Position numbers and translations under genes: made by a program
From: Bacillota bacterium
Lineage (GTDB): Bacteria > Bacillota > Clostridia > Lachnospirales > Lachnospiraceae
DNA length: 64,000 nt
Reading direction: 5' to 3'
Assembly: GCA_902363515.1 (NCBI GenBank)
Contig: CABJAN010000001.1
Location: forward strand, 62,001-126,000
Notes under the pieces: model-generated
What the model was told of the DNA's origin: nothing
Seen by the model: only the letters and a program-made list of their open reading frames with translations
The model's database searches: none
Shown: positions 18,231 through 28,145 of the stretch, in pieces
Position numbering within the stretch: position 1 is the first letter of the stretch
How the letters are laid out: each line of letters opens with the position of its first letter

Positions 18231-20474
18231 TTATTTTTTTATCTGATTGAGTTCTTTATTCATTACTGCGATTAATTCCTGAGGAATACCAAGATTTTTC
18301 AGTTTTCCCATTGCATCTAAGGTCATAGCTTTCATCATGGCAAACTTTGGATGTTCCACCATAGTTCCGAAATATTTCAAAATAACTTTTTCACCTTCTG
18401 GATTTTTCATAATAGTTCCAACCTTATCCGCACTGGAAAATCCTTCTGGATCCAACTGAATTTCTTCTGCATCTGTCAGGTCAAATTTTTCAAACCAGTT
18501 GATGACATTACCGCCTTCGTCTTTTTTGATATACTGGTAGCTCTTATCTTCTTCCGTAAAATTCAGGATCATATGATCCTCATACAAATTCCCTTGTGCA
18601 TCATATCCCCTGACAGCAATCTGGTTTTTTCCTTTAGACAGAAGAATTCCTTCAAAATGAGTCATAGGATTTACGGTTTCCGTCTTGGCAACACTTTCAC
18701 CATTAACCAACAATTCCAGTTTTTTCAGATTTGTCAAAACAGTAATAGTATTTTTTTCTTTATGACGGTTGATAAATCTGCTTCCTGCAAGCTTTACAAA
18801 GGGGGTCTCTGACCAATATGCCTTATACAAATAAAATGCATCCTTCTTGATTTTGCGGTCAATAGTAACCAGTCCTTTCTGATTCTGTCCCTGTTTGCCA
18901 CCTTCGTCCCTATTGGCACTTCCAAAGTCACAAAGGTTCCAAACATAGCTTCCCACAAAATATGGACGTTCTTCAAAAGAACGAAGCGCATTGTCTGTAA
19001 AAAGCAACTGATATTCCTCTGTATAATCCTTGGTTTTTGGTTCATAAGAATGATACTGAGGATTTGTGTCTACACCGTATTCTGTCACCAGAAGAGGGAT
19101 GTCCGGACATGCGGCATGGAATTCATCCAGACGTTTCTGCAAGCCTGGAATTGTATCATAGTACCATCCATAATATAAATTATACCCAACTAATTCTGCC
19201 AGCCGGTTGATCGGGCTTTCATTCGCCACAGAATAAATATTTGCTTCTGCTGTATATCTGTCTGGATCAAGGTTCTTTGTATATTCTGACATGCGTTTTA
19301 CATGAGCGTGAATTTCTTCATTTTCGCCGGCAATAGTAATTTCATTCTGTACGCCCCAGCAATACACAGATGTGTGATTTCCACACTGCAGAATCAGACG
19401 TCTCATCTGTTCACGGATATTATCTTCAGCCGCCTCATTTTCAGAAATAATACTAATAAAAGGAACTTCTGCCCATACGAGGATTCCTTCCTCATCACAT
19501 CTCTGATAGAAATAATCATCATGCTGATAATGTGACAAACGGACAGAATTTGCTCCTATTTCTTTGATTAGCTGCATATCACATTCCATGTTTTCTTTTG
19601 AAACAGCATTTCCAACTCCGCCAAAATCCTGATGTCTGGCTACACCACGCAGTTTCACATGTTTGCCATTTAAGAAAAGTCCCTGATCGGAAGTAATCTG
19701 AATCGTACGGAAGCCTGTGGAGATGCTACGTTCTTCCACCATTGTTTCCTCTTCATATAATTCCATCTTAACCTGGTACAAATATGGATCCTCAGTTCCC
19801 ATCCACAGATGCGGCTTGGAAATCTCCAGAGTAAGTGAAAACGTATCTTTTCCTGAAAACTCCATAGAAGCTGACGTTTCACAAACAACCTCTCCCTGAT
19901 CCAGAAGCAGCATGCGGACTTTTCCTTTGCTTTTTGCCTTTTCACAAACAACGGAACCTGTACTCATTACTTTCCAGCTACTTCCATTTTCTTCTTTTAC
20001 TGTTCTAATTTGTACACCATCACGGCTTCCATCCAGATAATCGAAATGAATCTTTGGTGCCACGATGAATTTCACATTTCTATATAATCCACCATAAAAG
20101 GAGAAATCTGCCATTTGCGGATAAACTGCATCATTTGCACTATTATCTGTAACAATCTCAATCTGATTCTCACCTTCATTGACATACTCATTGATCGACA
20201 TGCGGTACAACGCATAAGGGCATGTATTCTCATAAACCTTCTGTCCATTGATATAGACCGTGCTGACCATAGCTGCTGCTCCTATTTCAAGGAAAAGACT
20301 CTGATTAAGATCTGCTTCTGTAAGCATCAGCTTTCTTGTATAAAAGCCTCTTCCTCTCCACATAGAAGTACCGGACTGTCCATCCACTGAATTATATGTA
20401 TGAGGAATCCTTACCTGCTCTGACGCTTCGTTTTCTTTATGAAAACTCCAGCTATCATTTAATAAAATCTCCAT
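18231..20474 (-). CDS. Glycoside hydrolase family 2 (beta-galactosidase or beta-glucuronidase type)
   Basis: 747 residues, cytoplasmic (no signal peptide). Domain order is jelly-roll sugar-binding (1-160), immunoglobulin-like (about 170-265), and TIM barrel (about 265-560), then an extra C-terminal domain. The acid/base is predicted as Glu378 in WGVQNEI and the nucleophile as Glu465 in LLVTEYG. HQDFGGVGN and RLSHYQHDDYFYQRCDEEG look like the galactosidase branch, while N531-x-K533 in GQNQKGLVT matches the NxK carboxylate-binding motif of glucuronidases, so the substrate is uncertain. It is encoded 22 bp behind a GPH symporter that presumably imports the glycoside. Confidence 0.85.
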   Translation of the reverse strand: MEILLNDSWSFHKENEASEQVRIPHTYNSVDGQSGTSMWRGRGFYTRKLMLTEADLNQSLFLEIGAAAMVSTVYINGQKVYENTCPYALYRMSINEYVNEGENQIEIVTDNSANDAVYPQMADFSFYGGLYRNVKFIVAPKIHFDYLDGSRDGVQIRTVKEENGSSWKVMSTGSVVCEKAKSKGKVRMLLLDQGEVVCETSASMEFSGKDTFSLTLEISKPHLWMGTEDPYLYQVKMELYEEETMVEERSISTGFRTIQITSDQGLFLNGKHVKLRGVARHQDFGGVGNAVSKENMECDMQLIKEIGANSVRLSHYQHDDYFYQRCDEEGILVWAEVPFISIISENEAAEDNIREQMRRLILQCGNHTSVYCWGVQNEITIAGENEEIHAHVKRMSEYTKNLDPDRYTAEANIYSVANESPINRLAELVGYNLYYGWYYDTIPGLQKRLDEFHAACPDIPLLVTEYGVDTNPQYHSYEPKTKDYTEEYQLLFTDNALRSFEERPYFVGSYVWNLCDFGSANRDEGGKQGQNQKGLVTIDRKIKKDAFYLYKAYWSETPFVKLAGSRFINRHKEKNTITVLTNLKKLELLVNGESVAKTETVNPMTHFEGILLSKGKNQIAVRGYDAQGNLYEDHMILNFTEEDKSYQYIKKDEGGNVINWFEKFDLTDAEEIQLDPEGFSSADKVGTIMKNPEGEKVILKYFGTMVEHPKFAMMKAMTLDAMGKLKNLGIPQELIAVMNKELNQIKK

Positions 20475-20496
20475 TCAATTGATTCCTCCTTTTTTC

Positions 20497-21900
20497 TTAT
20501 GCTTCAACTACTTTTTTATCTAAAATTGCTTTTTCTCCATACATCTTTTTGTATTCTTCGTTTGTGATATGATATCTCTTCAGTGCGATAATACTTGCCA
20601 AATCTCCAAGGAAAGGAGCACCAAGATACATAGCAATAGTTGCAATATAAAGAGCGGTTGTAGGTTCTGCACCTGAACTGTATCCTGCCAATCCCATAAC
20701 AATACCAACAATCGAAGAACCAAACGCACTGATTACTTTATCTACAAAAGAGAAAGTCGCACCGATAAATCCAGGCATAAATTTTCCTGTTTTCATCTTG
20801 TGATAGTCAATGATTTCTGCAATCATAGGATCTACGTTCTGTGCAGAGAATCTACGGAACAGCATATTTGCAGCCATTAAGACAACGAACACAACCAGTG
20901 TTGATTCTCCGAAAGGACGGAAGATAATCAGAATACCTTCTAATATCAGATTGGCAATTGCACCAATCAGAGATGCTTTTTTACAACCAAATTTTACTGC
21001 TACAGAACCTGCCACAAATGCTCCAACTAAAGACATTGGGGTAGAAATACCACCTACAATCGGCTGAAGATCCAGATTCTGTACTGCATATACATAGAAA
21101 TAAGTCATAACCGCAGACTGGATTGTGGCTGCAATTTTATCTGTAGATGCTGCCAGAATCAGCATTCTCAGTGGCTGATTAATACGAAGAACGTTTAAAC
21201 TGTCTTTAATAGAAATTTTTTCTTGTTTTTTATTTGGATCCTGACGATAAAATTCCGGTTTATCTGTTGCAGAGATTGCGAACAGACACCCAATCAGAAG
21301 CACTGCATGAAGAATAAATGCACTGATAATGATCATAGTCCAGCCTTTCTGAGAATCAAGACCACCATTTTTCTGTAAAATTGGAATGATTCCAGTTGTC
21401 ATAACAAGTCCAAGCATTGTGGAATAACATCCACCTGCAATACCGGAAAGCGGACGGTATTTTGGATTTTTTGTAACAATGGATAAGACACATTTGTTTA
21501 CCGTTGTCATAAAAGTATATCCAACTACCCATACTGCATACCATCCAATCACCCACACCATTCTGAAAGACTGTCCGATATCAAAGGAAAACAAATAAAT
21601 CATAAAACTTGCAAACAACATAATCAGAGAACCGATTACGAGAAACGGACGGAACTTACCAAAACGAGTTTCTGTTCTATCGATGATAGAGCCAATGATC
21701 GGGTCTGTAATTCCATCAAAAATTCTCATGACCGTCATAACGATTCCCATTAACATTACATTCAGTCCCAGAGCTTCTGTACTGAACACCAGAAAGAATG
21801 ACATATTCAGCATATTGAATACGTTTGATGCTGCAGAGCCAAGTGGTGTCATGACAACACGCATGGCTTCCATGTTTCTACCTTTTTCTTTACTACTCAT
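20497..21900 (-). CDS. GPH-family sugar:cation symporter
   Basis: About 467 residues with 12 predicted helices, of the glycoside-pentoside-hexuronide:cation symporter family (MelB/UidB-like). Typical segments are FDGITDPIIGSIIDRTETRFGKFRPF after helix 2 and GYTFMTTVNKCVLS. It likely brings a galactoside or glucuronide into the cell for the downstream glycosidase. The ATG chosen is five bases after GGAGG; an ATG four codons upstream overlaps that site. Confidence 0.88.
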   Translation of the reverse strand: MSSKEKGRNMEAMRVVMTPLGSAASNVFNMLNMSFFLVFSTEALGLNVMLMGIVMTVMRIFDGITDPIIGSIIDRTETRFGKFRPFLVIGSLIMLFASFMIYLFSFDIGQSFRMVWVIGWYAVWVVGYTFMTTVNKCVLSIVTKNPKYRPLSGIAGGCYSTMLGLVMTTGIIPILQKNGGLDSQKGWTMIIISAFILHAVLLIGCLFAISATDKPEFYRQDPNKKQEKISIKDSLNVLRINQPLRMLILAASTDKIAATIQSAVMTYFYVYAVQNLDLQPIVGGISTPMSLVGAFVAGSVAVKFGCKKASLIGAIANLILEGILIIFRPFGESTLVVFVVLMAANMLFRRFSAQNVDPMIAEIIDYHKMKTGKFMPGFIGATFSFVDKVISAFGSSIVGIVMGLAGYSSGAEPTTALYIATIAMYLGAPFLGDLASIIALKRYHITNEEYKKMYGEKAILDKKVVEA

Positions 21901-21937
21901 ATTAACCTCCATAAATCTTTTGTATTTCTAGAAAAAG

Positions 21938-21943
21938 ATTATA
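21938..21943 (-). promoter_or_regulatory. -10 element before the symporter gene
   Basis: A consensus TATAAT on the minus strand about 40 bp before the symporter start, without a good -35 hexamer 17 bp upstream. A strong -10 with a poor -35 suits an activator-dependent promoter, and the AraC-type gene lies directly upstream. Confidence 0.4.
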
Positions 21944-21983
21944 CTTTGGTTTTTATTTATTTTTCACATACAAAACAAAGTTT

Positions 21984-22994
21984 TTACTGTTGTTTTTTAA
22001 GTTCTTTATATTTTTTCCTATATTTGAATGGTGATTCCCCATACTTTTGCCGAAAACACTTATAAAAATAGCTTTCATTTGCATATCCAATCTGTTCTAC
22101 AATATCTTCGATTTTTGCATCTGTCTTACGCAGTAACTTCTCTGCTTCCTTCATGCGGATATCAAGTAAGATATCTTTAAATCCCCGTCCTGTTTCCATT
22201 TTTAACAGAGTACTTAAATAATTCGGATGAAAACACATATGTTTTGCCACAGACTGCAGGGTTGCGTCTTTGTAATGCTCTTTCAGATACTCCACCACAT
22301 CCTTTTGAATCTTCGAATTGTTTTTCCTGATTGTTTCCTCATCATTCTGTTCCGTTGCACGCGAAATTTCTATAAACAAAATGCAAAGACAGCTTATCAT
22401 TTTGCCCTTATTGCGTGGATTCTCTAAAAAATATTCACAAATAATCTGCTCCATCAGTTGTTCTACAAAGCTATGTTCCGGGATATGATAATATATATAA
22501 TTTTTCTTTTTACTTTCTGAATACAAGCTATTGATAATATAGTTTGAAATATAATTATCATCAGAAAATAAATACATAAAGATTGTATCAAAGAAATCCG
22601 CTGTCATGAGAATGTTAAACATCCACACATCATCTCCTGCAATTTCTGTGGAATGTGCTACATTCTTATCCATCAGGCATAAATCTCCTGATTTCATCTT
22701 TATTTTTTTCCCTTCGATATACATATCAAGCTCACCTTCCAGCATAAAAGACAACTCGATATATTCATGTCTGTGTTTCGGAATCTGGATATTACGATAT
22801 TTTTGCCGGATGATAATACGCTCTTTCCGTAAATCTTCATTTGGATAAGAGATCATAATATGATTCTCATCCTCTCTCAGTGCCATTTTATTATAGTCAA
22901 GCCGATTCTTCTCTATTCCCTCTTCCTTATTTAGATACCGTTTCAACTCATCATAATTTTTTTGCATATTTCCTGTCGCACTTCTAAAATCCAT
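21984..22994 (-). CDS. AraC-family transcriptional regulator
   Basis: 336 residues. The middle holds a cupin-like sensor domain (IPKHRHEYIELSFMLEGELD, IEGKKIKMKSGDLCLMD); the C-terminal ~100 residues carry two AraC helix-turn-helix motifs (LQSVAKHMCFHPNYLSTLLK and IEDIVEQIGYANESYFYKCF). It probably activates the symporter-glycosidase genes on sensing the imported sugar. Same strand, 84 bp upstream of the symporter. Confidence 0.88.
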   Translation of the reverse strand: MDFRSATGNMQKNYDELKRYLNKEEGIEKNRLDYNKMALREDENHIMISYPNEDLRKERIIIRQKYRNIQIPKHRHEYIELSFMLEGELDMYIEGKKIKMKSGDLCLMDKNVAHSTEIAGDDVWMFNILMTADFFDTIFMYLFSDDNYISNYIINSLYSESKKKNYIYYHIPEHSFVEQLMEQIICEYFLENPRNKGKMISCLCILFIEISRATEQNDEETIRKNNSKIQKDVVEYLKEHYKDATLQSVAKHMCFHPNYLSTLLKMETGRGFKDILLDIRMKEAEKLLRKTDAKIEDIVEQIGYANESYFYKCFRQKYGESPFKYRKKYKELKKQQ

Positions 22995-23080
22995 AATAAA
23001 ATCCCCATTTATTTCTTTTTATGTGAAGTATTTTTCCAAAATCAATGGATGTTTTGCTTTATTATACCCTATTTTTCTTC

Positions 23081-23129
23081 AAAAAACCGCTATAGTTTCA
23101 GACATTTTTCTGTCCTACCTATAGCGGTT
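23081..23129 (-). terminator. Strong terminator after infA
   Basis: AACCGCTATAG (23085-23095) and CTATAGCGGTT (23119-23129) form a perfect 11-bp stem followed by TTTTTT on the minus strand. It sits 26 bp after the infA stop, so the S10-spc transcript appears to end here rather than run into the alpha genes. Confidence 0.85.
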
Positions 23130-23154
23130 CTCATCTCCTAATAATGCAGATTTC

Positions 23155-23373
23155 TTATTTATCTCTCCAGATAATTCTTCCCTTGCTTAAATCGTATGGA
23201 GACATTTCAATAGTAACCTTGTCTCCTGGAAGAATACGAATGAAATTCATTCTTAATTTTCCGCTGATGTGCGCTAAAATCACATGTTTATTTTCCAGTT
23301 CTACTTTGAACATTGCGTTAGGTAATTTCTCTAACACGGTTCCTTCTACTTCAATAACGTCTGCCTTAGACAT
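23155..23373 (-). CDS. infA: Translation initiation factor IF-1
   Basis: 72 residues, a single OB-fold ([39 protein letters not shown]). It occupies the ribosomal A site during initiation. Immediately behind the KOW gene and ahead of a strong terminator; its usual neighbour rpmJ is displaced. Confidence 0.97.
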   Translation of the reverse strand: MSKADVIEVEGTVLEKLPNAMFKVELENKHVILAHISGKLRMNFIRILPGDKVTIEMSPYDLSKGRIIWRDK

Positions 23374-23376
23374 AAA

Positions 23377-23655
23377 CTAATCCTCCTGCTGATTGTTCTT
23401 AAATTCTTTCATGGCTCTTTTAATATGTTCATCACGAATCTGCGTTCCGTCTTTTAAAATTTTATCCAAAGATTCTGGAATCTTATAGCAAATCTGAACA
23501 TGTTTGCGTTTCTTTTTTTTCAGACGGTCCAGAGTACGGGCTTCTCCGTCTGCCAGGTATACATACTCCTGGTCTACATCCATGACTACATACCACTTTC
23601 CTGTATCATGCCCGGCTTTTGACCTGGCAAGCATTCCCTTTGTAAAGTCTCTCAT
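23377..23655 (-). CDS. KOW-domain RNA-binding protein
   Basis: 92 residues with a KOW/L14e-like N-terminus (KGMLARSKAGHDTGKWYVVMD) and a basic segment DRLKKKKRKHVQICYK. This small protein is regularly found between map and infA in clostridial spc operons, sometimes called ribosomal protein L14e-like; role unknown but probably ribosome-linked. It starts 12 bp after map. Confidence 0.8.
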   Translation of the reverse strand: MRDFTKGMLARSKAGHDTGKWYVVMDVDQEYVYLADGEARTLDRLKKKKRKHVQICYKIPESLDKILKDGTQIRDEHIKRAMKEFKNNQQED

Positions 23656-23667
23656 AGTCTCTCCTGC

Positions 23668-24423
23668 TTATGGATTCAATGTGAGAATTTCAGGCTCTCC
23701 ATCTGTAATCAGCACAGTGTTTTCATAATGTGCTGACAGAGTGCCATCCTGTGTCACTACGGTCCATTCATCATCCATCCATTCCACATCTGCCCGTCCT
23801 ATATTAATCATAGGCTCAATGGCCAGAGTCATTCCCGGCACCAGACGGATTCCACGGCGCTTCTGAGGGTAATTGGGAATCTGAGGGTCTTCATGAAGAT
23901 GCGTTCCAATTCCATGTCCCACTAAATCCCTCACAACCCCGTAGCCAAATTTTTCTGCGTAGGCTGAAATGGCTGTAGAAATATCGTTTAAGTGATTGCC
24001 AGCCCTGGCAAATTTAATTCCCTCAAAAAAACTTTGTCTGGTTACATCAATTAATTGCTGCGCTTCTTTTGAAACAGAGCCTACTGCATAGGTTCTGGCA
24101 GCATCAGAATGATATCCTTTGTAAATTAGTCCTGCATCCAGGCTGACAATATCCCCTTCCTGAAGGACTCTTCTTTTGTTTGGGATTCCATGAACTACTT
24201 CATCATTTACAGATACACAGATAGATGCCGGATAACCATTATAATGCAAAAAGTTTGGAGTACACCCAAGATTACGGATGAGTTTTTCTCCTAAACGGTC
24301 AATATCCAGAGTAGTAATCCCCGGTTTAATAAATTCTCCCAACTGATTATGCACGATTTCCAGAAGTCTTCCGGCTTCCCGCATCAGTTCTATCTCTCTG
24401 GCAGTTTTAATTGTTACTGACAT
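23668..24423 (-). CDS. map: Methionine aminopeptidase type I
   Basis: 251 residues. Metal ligands are visible in SLDAGLIYKGYHSDAART (two Asp), GHGIGTHLHEDP (His), AIEPMI (Glu) and HYENTV region (Glu). Removes initiator methionine from new proteins. Two bases separate it from adk, so they are coupled. Confidence 0.96.
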   Translation of the reverse strand: MSVTIKTAREIELMREAGRLLEIVHNQLGEFIKPGITTLDIDRLGEKLIRNLGCTPNFLHYNGYPASICVSVNDEVVHGIPNKRRVLQEGDIVSLDAGLIYKGYHSDAARTYAVGSVSKEAQQLIDVTRQSFFEGIKFARAGNHLNDISTAISAYAEKFGYGVVRDLVGHGIGTHLHEDPQIPNYPQKRRGIRLVPGMTLAIEPMINIGRADVEWMDDEWTVVTQDGTLSAHYENTVLITDGEPEILTLNP

Positions 24424-24425
24424 TT

Positions 24426-25070
24426 TTACGCTCCTAACACATTGACAATAGCCTGGAATACGTCTTCCATGTCAACCGTACCATCAACTTCTTTTAACAC
24501 GCCGGCCTTTTCATAATAATCAATCAAAGGCTGTGTCTGGTCATGGTATACCCCAAGACGTTTCTGTACGGTTTCCGGCTTATCATCATCTCTTAAAATC
24601 AATTTTTCACCACAGATATCACATACATCTTCTGTTTTTGGCGCATTGTATTTCACATGATAAGTTGCTCCGCAGCCTACACAGGCTCTTCTTCCTGACA
24701 TACGGTTTACAATGTTTTCATCCGGTACTTCTACATTAATGGCGAAATCTACCTTCTGACCCATTTTTTCCAATGCTGCATCCAGACTCTCCGCCTGCGG
24801 AATGGTTCTTGGGAATCCATCTAAAATATACCCCTTTGCACAATCTTCCTGCTGAACACGATCAATAACCAGGTCTACTGTTAATTCATCTGGAACCAAA
24901 AGTCCCTGATCCATATAAGTTTTAGCTTTTTTTCCAAGCTCTGTATTATTCTTGATATTTGCTCTGAAAATATCCCCTGTTGAAATATGAGGAATCTCAT
25001 ACTTTGCGGCAATTTTTTTTGCCTGTGTTCCTTTTCCTGCACCTGGTGCGCCTAACATAATAATTTTCAT
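24426..25070 (-). CDS. adk: Adenylate kinase
   Basis: 214 residues: P-loop [10 protein letters not shown] at residue 7, [20 protein letters not shown], and a LID domain with four cysteines (CVGC and CDIC) that bind zinc as in Gram-positive enzymes. Converts ATP and AMP to two ADP. Standard neighbour of secY, here separated by a long structured gap. Confidence 0.97.
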   Translation of the reverse strand: MKIIMLGAPGAGKGTQAKKIAAKYEIPHISTGDIFRANIKNNTELGKKAKTYMDQGLLVPDELTVDLVIDRVQQEDCAKGYILDGFPRTIPQAESLDAALEKMGQKVDFAINVEVPDENIVNRMSGRRACVGCGATYHVKYNAPKTEDVCDICGEKLILRDDDKPETVQKRLGVYHDQTQPLIDYYEKAGVLKEVDGTVDMEDVFQAIVNVLGA

Positions 25071-25148
25071 AGTCCTTACCCCTTTCTATGGTTCTTCTCT
25101 TGGTTTCTATCATACACTATAAAAACCATTTTTTCCATATAAAATTTT

Positions 25149-25237
25149 AGAGACAGCCACAGGGACAACCCTCACATCTTCTGTGATTCTTCGGTTGTCA
25201 CTTCAGCAGCTACACTGCTTTCCCTGGGACGGTCTCT
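25149..25237 (-). ncRNA. Structured RNA element between secY and adk
   Basis: Nested complementary arms predict a three-way junction: outer stem 25149-25164 with 25222-25237; a second stem GACAACC (25164-25170) with GGTTGTC (25193-25199) that encloses hairpin TCACA...TGTGA (25172-25186); and hairpin AGCAG...CTGCT (25205-25219). It lies in a 182-bp gap in the middle of the spc operon. It may be a leader controlling adk-map-infA, an attenuator or a processing site; no known family is assigned. Confidence 0.5.
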
Positions 25238-25252
25238 TTTCATCATTGTCTT

Positions 25253-26569
25253 TTATTCACTTAAAAAGCCCTTATAATTACGGACTAACATACGGGATTC
25301 AATCTGTTTTAATGTTTCCAGAACAACGCCGACTACGATAATCAGAGATGTTCCTCCAAAGGAAACATCTGCGCCAAACACTCCGTTAAAGAAGAACGGA
25401 ATAACAGCGACAATTACCAGACCTGCAGCTCCGATAAAAATTAAATAACTGAGAATTTTTTCCAAATACTCCTGAGTTGGTTTTCCCGGACGGATACCTG
25501 GTATAAAGCCTCCCTGCTTTTTCATATTATCGGCTACTTCCATTGGATTGAAAGTAATGGACGTATAGAAATAAGCAAAGAATATAACCAGTACAATGTA
25601 AAGCACCAGACCAAGAGAATACCATGGAGCGCTTGGGTTAAACCAGTTGTTTGAAGTCAGTCCCATTAACATCTGGCTTCCAATTCCAGTACCGCCGGTC
25701 CATCCTGTGAAACCTGCGATAATTACCGGGAAGGACATTAAGGAAGAGGCAAAGATAATAGGAATAACACCTGCTGTATTGACCTTTAAAGGAATTGAAC
25801 TGGACTGTCCTCCTGAAACTTTTCTTCCTACCATTTTCTTGGAATACTGAACAGGGATTTTTCTAATACCACCGTTTAAGATCAATACCAGCACAACTAC
25901 TAATACAATAATTGCAATAATAATCAGTGCTGCCAGACCTCCCTTGGCATATGTTTTTCCTTTTACAAACTGGTCAAACAAGGTAACCAGGTCGCTTGGA
26001 ATTCTGGACACAATATTTACCATTAAAACAATGGAAATACCGTTTCCAACACCCTTATCTGTAATCTGTTCACCAATCCACATCAGCATCGCGGAACCTG
26101 CTGTTAAACAGGACACTACAACAACTGCATTCATAAAGTTCATATCCGGAATCAGACCTCTGTTTCCAAATCCTACTGTCATAGCAATAGACTGGAATAA
26201 AGAAAGTCCGATGGTCAGATAACGTGTAATTGCAGTCAGTTTTTTTCTGCCTTCTTCTCCATCCCTCTGCAACTCTTCTAATTTTGGAATTGCAATGGTT
26301 AAAAGCTGGATAATAATGGAAGAAGTAATGTAGGGGGTGATATTTAATGCAAAGATTGACATTTCTGTAAAGGAGCCGCCTGTAAATGCGTCGAAGAAAT
26401 TAAACGCATCGTTGGACTGGCTTGCAAACCAATCTTTGAAATAATCTGGATCTACACCTGGAATAGGAAGCTGTGATCCAATACGAATCACAACTACCAT
26501 CAGGAATACGTAGAAAATACGACGTCTTACATCCTTTATCTTAAAGGCATTTTGAAGAGTCTTGAGCAT
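25253..26569 (-). CDS. secY: Preprotein translocase subunit SecY
   Basis: 438 residues, about 10 transmembrane helices, with PIPGVDPDYF and GGSFTEMSIFALNITPYI near the start, YSKKMVGRK cytosolic loop and PGIRPGKPTQEYL. It forms the protein-conducting channel with SecE and SecG. Start ATG overlaps the rplO stop by one base. Confidence 0.97.
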   Translation of the reverse strand: MLKTLQNAFKIKDVRRRIFYVFLMVVVIRIGSQLPIPGVDPDYFKDWFASQSNDAFNFFDAFTGGSFTEMSIFALNITPYITSSIIIQLLTIAIPKLEELQRDGEEGRKKLTAITRYLTIGLSLFQSIAMTVGFGNRGLIPDMNFMNAVVVVSCLTAGSAMLMWIGEQITDKGVGNGISIVLMVNIVSRIPSDLVTLFDQFVKGKTYAKGGLAALIIIAIIVLVVVLVLILNGGIRKIPVQYSKKMVGRKVSGGQSSSIPLKVNTAGVIPIIFASSLMSFPVIIAGFTGWTGGTGIGSQMLMGLTSNNWFNPSAPWYSLGLVLYIVLVIFFAYFYTSITFNPMEVADNMKKQGGFIPGIRPGKPTQEYLEKILSYLIFIGAAGLVIVAVIPFFFNGVFGADVSFGGTSLIIVVGVVLETLKQIESRMLVRNYKGFLSE

Positions 26570-27009
26570 TAGATCACCTCTACTGTTCCACCTGCTGCTT
26601 CGATTTTAGCCTTTGCGCTTTCGCTTACAGCGTTTACTTTCACGTTTAATTTCTTAGTGAGTTCTCCATTACCAAGAAGTTTTACACCGTCTCCTAATTT
26701 GGAGATTGCGCCAGAAGCTAATAAAGCTGCTGGAGTAACTTCTGTACCGTCTTCGAATCTGTTTAAGATATCAACGTTTACTGCAATAATTTCTTTAGAA
26801 TTTCTGCATTTGAATCCTCTCTTTGGAAGTCTTCTATATAAAGGCATCTGACCACCTTCGAAACCTGGTCTCTTTGCACCGGAACGTGCTTTCTGACCTT
26901 TGTGGCCCTTACCTGCTGTTTTACCATTACCTGAACCGTGTCCACGGCCTCTTCTGAATTCGTTGCTCTGTTTGGAGCCTTCAGCTGGTCTTAAATTTGA
27001 TAATTCCAT
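26569..27009 (-). CDS. rplO: 50S ribosomal protein L15
   Basis: 146 residues: N-terminal [13 protein letters not shown] and glycine-rich [20 protein letters not shown] extension, then [18 protein letters not shown]. Late large-subunit assembly protein. Abuts secY. Confidence 0.97.
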   Translation of the reverse strand: MELSNLRPAEGSKQSNEFRRGRGHGSGNGKTAGKGHKGQKARSGAKRPGFEGGQMPLYRRLPKRGFKCRNSKEIIAVNVDILNRFEDGTEVTPAALLASGAISKLGDGVKLLGNGELTKKLNVKVNAVSESAKAKIEAAGGTVEVI

Positions 27010-27033
27010 GATGGCACCTCCTTCTTCGTAATA

Positions 27034-27216
27034 TTAGATTTCTTCTACTTTCACCATATGGCTTACCTGACGAATCATACCTCTTACGGCTGCATTATCA
27101 GGCATTTCCACTGTTTTATTCAGTTTTCTCAAACCTAAAGCTTCAACAATCTTTCTGTTTTTCGGTACTGCACCGATGCTGGATTTCACCAAAGTGATTC
27201 TTAATTTGTCTGCCAT
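27034..27216 (-). CDS. rpmD: 50S ribosomal protein L30
   Basis: 60 residues (LRITLVKSSIGAVPKNRKIV, ALGLRKLNKTVEMPD). Small large-subunit protein of the bacterial short L30 type, in its standard place between rpsE and rplO. Confidence 0.97.
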   Translation of the reverse strand: MADKLRITLVKSSIGAVPKNRKIVEALGLRKLNKTVEMPDNAAVRGMIRQVSHMVKVEEI

Positions 27217-27230
27217 TTATCTGATCCTCC

Positions 27231-27740
27231 TTATGCAAAAATCTCATCAACAGATTTTCCGCGAAGTTTTGCAACTTCTTCCGGAGTCTTTAACTGGCTT
27301 AAACCTGCGATTGTAGCCAGAACTACGTTCTGTTTGTTACGGGAACCCATACATTTTGTACGGATGTTCTTAATACCTGCAAGTTCAATAACCGCACGAG
27401 CTGGACCTCCGGCAATAACACCAGTACCTTCTGGAGCTTTCTTTAAGAGCATTTCTGCGCTTCCGAATTTTCCAACAAAGTCATGTGTAATACTTCCGTT
27501 TTCGTCTCTTGCTACACTAACTAATTTTTTCATTGCATCTTCTTTTCCTTTGCGGATTGCTTCAGGAATTTCAGTTGCTTTTCCTAAACCAGCGCCAACA
27601 TGTCCGTTGCCGTCACCAACAACAACTAAAGCTGTGAAACGGAAGTTACGACCACCTTTAACAACCTTTGTTACACGCTTGATTGACACTACTTTTTCTT
27701 CTAACTCAAACTGGCTAGCATCAATGATAGAACGTTTCAT
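27231..27740 (-). CDS. rpsE: 30S ribosomal protein S5
   Basis: 169 residues: the S5 N-terminal domain ([40 protein letters not shown]) and a C-terminal fold ending in the [10 protein letters not shown] tail. Involved in decoding accuracy. Confidence 0.98.
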   Translation of the reverse strand: MKRSIIDASQFELEEKVVSIKRVTKVVKGGRNFRFTALVVVGDGNGHVGAGLGKATEIPEAIRKGKEDAMKKLVSVARDENGSITHDFVGKFGSAEMLLKKAPEGTGVIAGGPARAVIELAGIKNIRTKCMGSRNKQNVVLATIAGLSQLKTPEEVAKLRGKSVDEIFA

Positions 27741-27759
27741 GTGTTCATTTCCTCCCTAA

Positions 27760-28128
27760 TTAGAATTCTAACCCAGCTTCTCTTGCTGCGTCTGCTAATG
27801 CTTTCACTTTTCCGTGGTAAATAAAGCCGCCTCTGTCGAAAACAACTTCTTTAATACCAGCTTCGATTGCTCTTTTTGCAATCACTGTTCCTAAGTATGC
27901 TGCTGCATCAACGTTATTGGTTTTTTCTAACTCAGCTTTTACTTCTTTCTGTGTAGTAGAAGCAGAAACCAGAGTTTTTCCAACTGTATCGTCAATAATT
28001 TGAGCATACATATGATTATTGCTGCGGAATACTGCTAAACGTGGTGTAGCAGTTGTACCGCTAAGATGATTACGTAATCTTCTATGTTTTTTTGCGCGAA
28101 CTTTCGCTCTTGATACTTTACTAACCAT
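27760..28128 (-). CDS. rplR: 50S ribosomal protein L18
   Basis: 122 residues with [20 protein letters not shown] and [19 protein letters not shown]. It carries 5S rRNA into the large subunit together with L5. Confidence 0.98.
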   Translation of the reverse strand: MVSKVSRAKVRAKKHRRLRNHLSGTTATPRLAVFRSNNHMYAQIIDDTVGKTLVSASTTQKEVKAELEKTNNVDAAAYLGTVIAKRAIEAGIKEVVFDRGGFIYHGKVKALADAAREAGLEF

Positions 28129-28145
28129 TTTTACACTCTCCTTAC

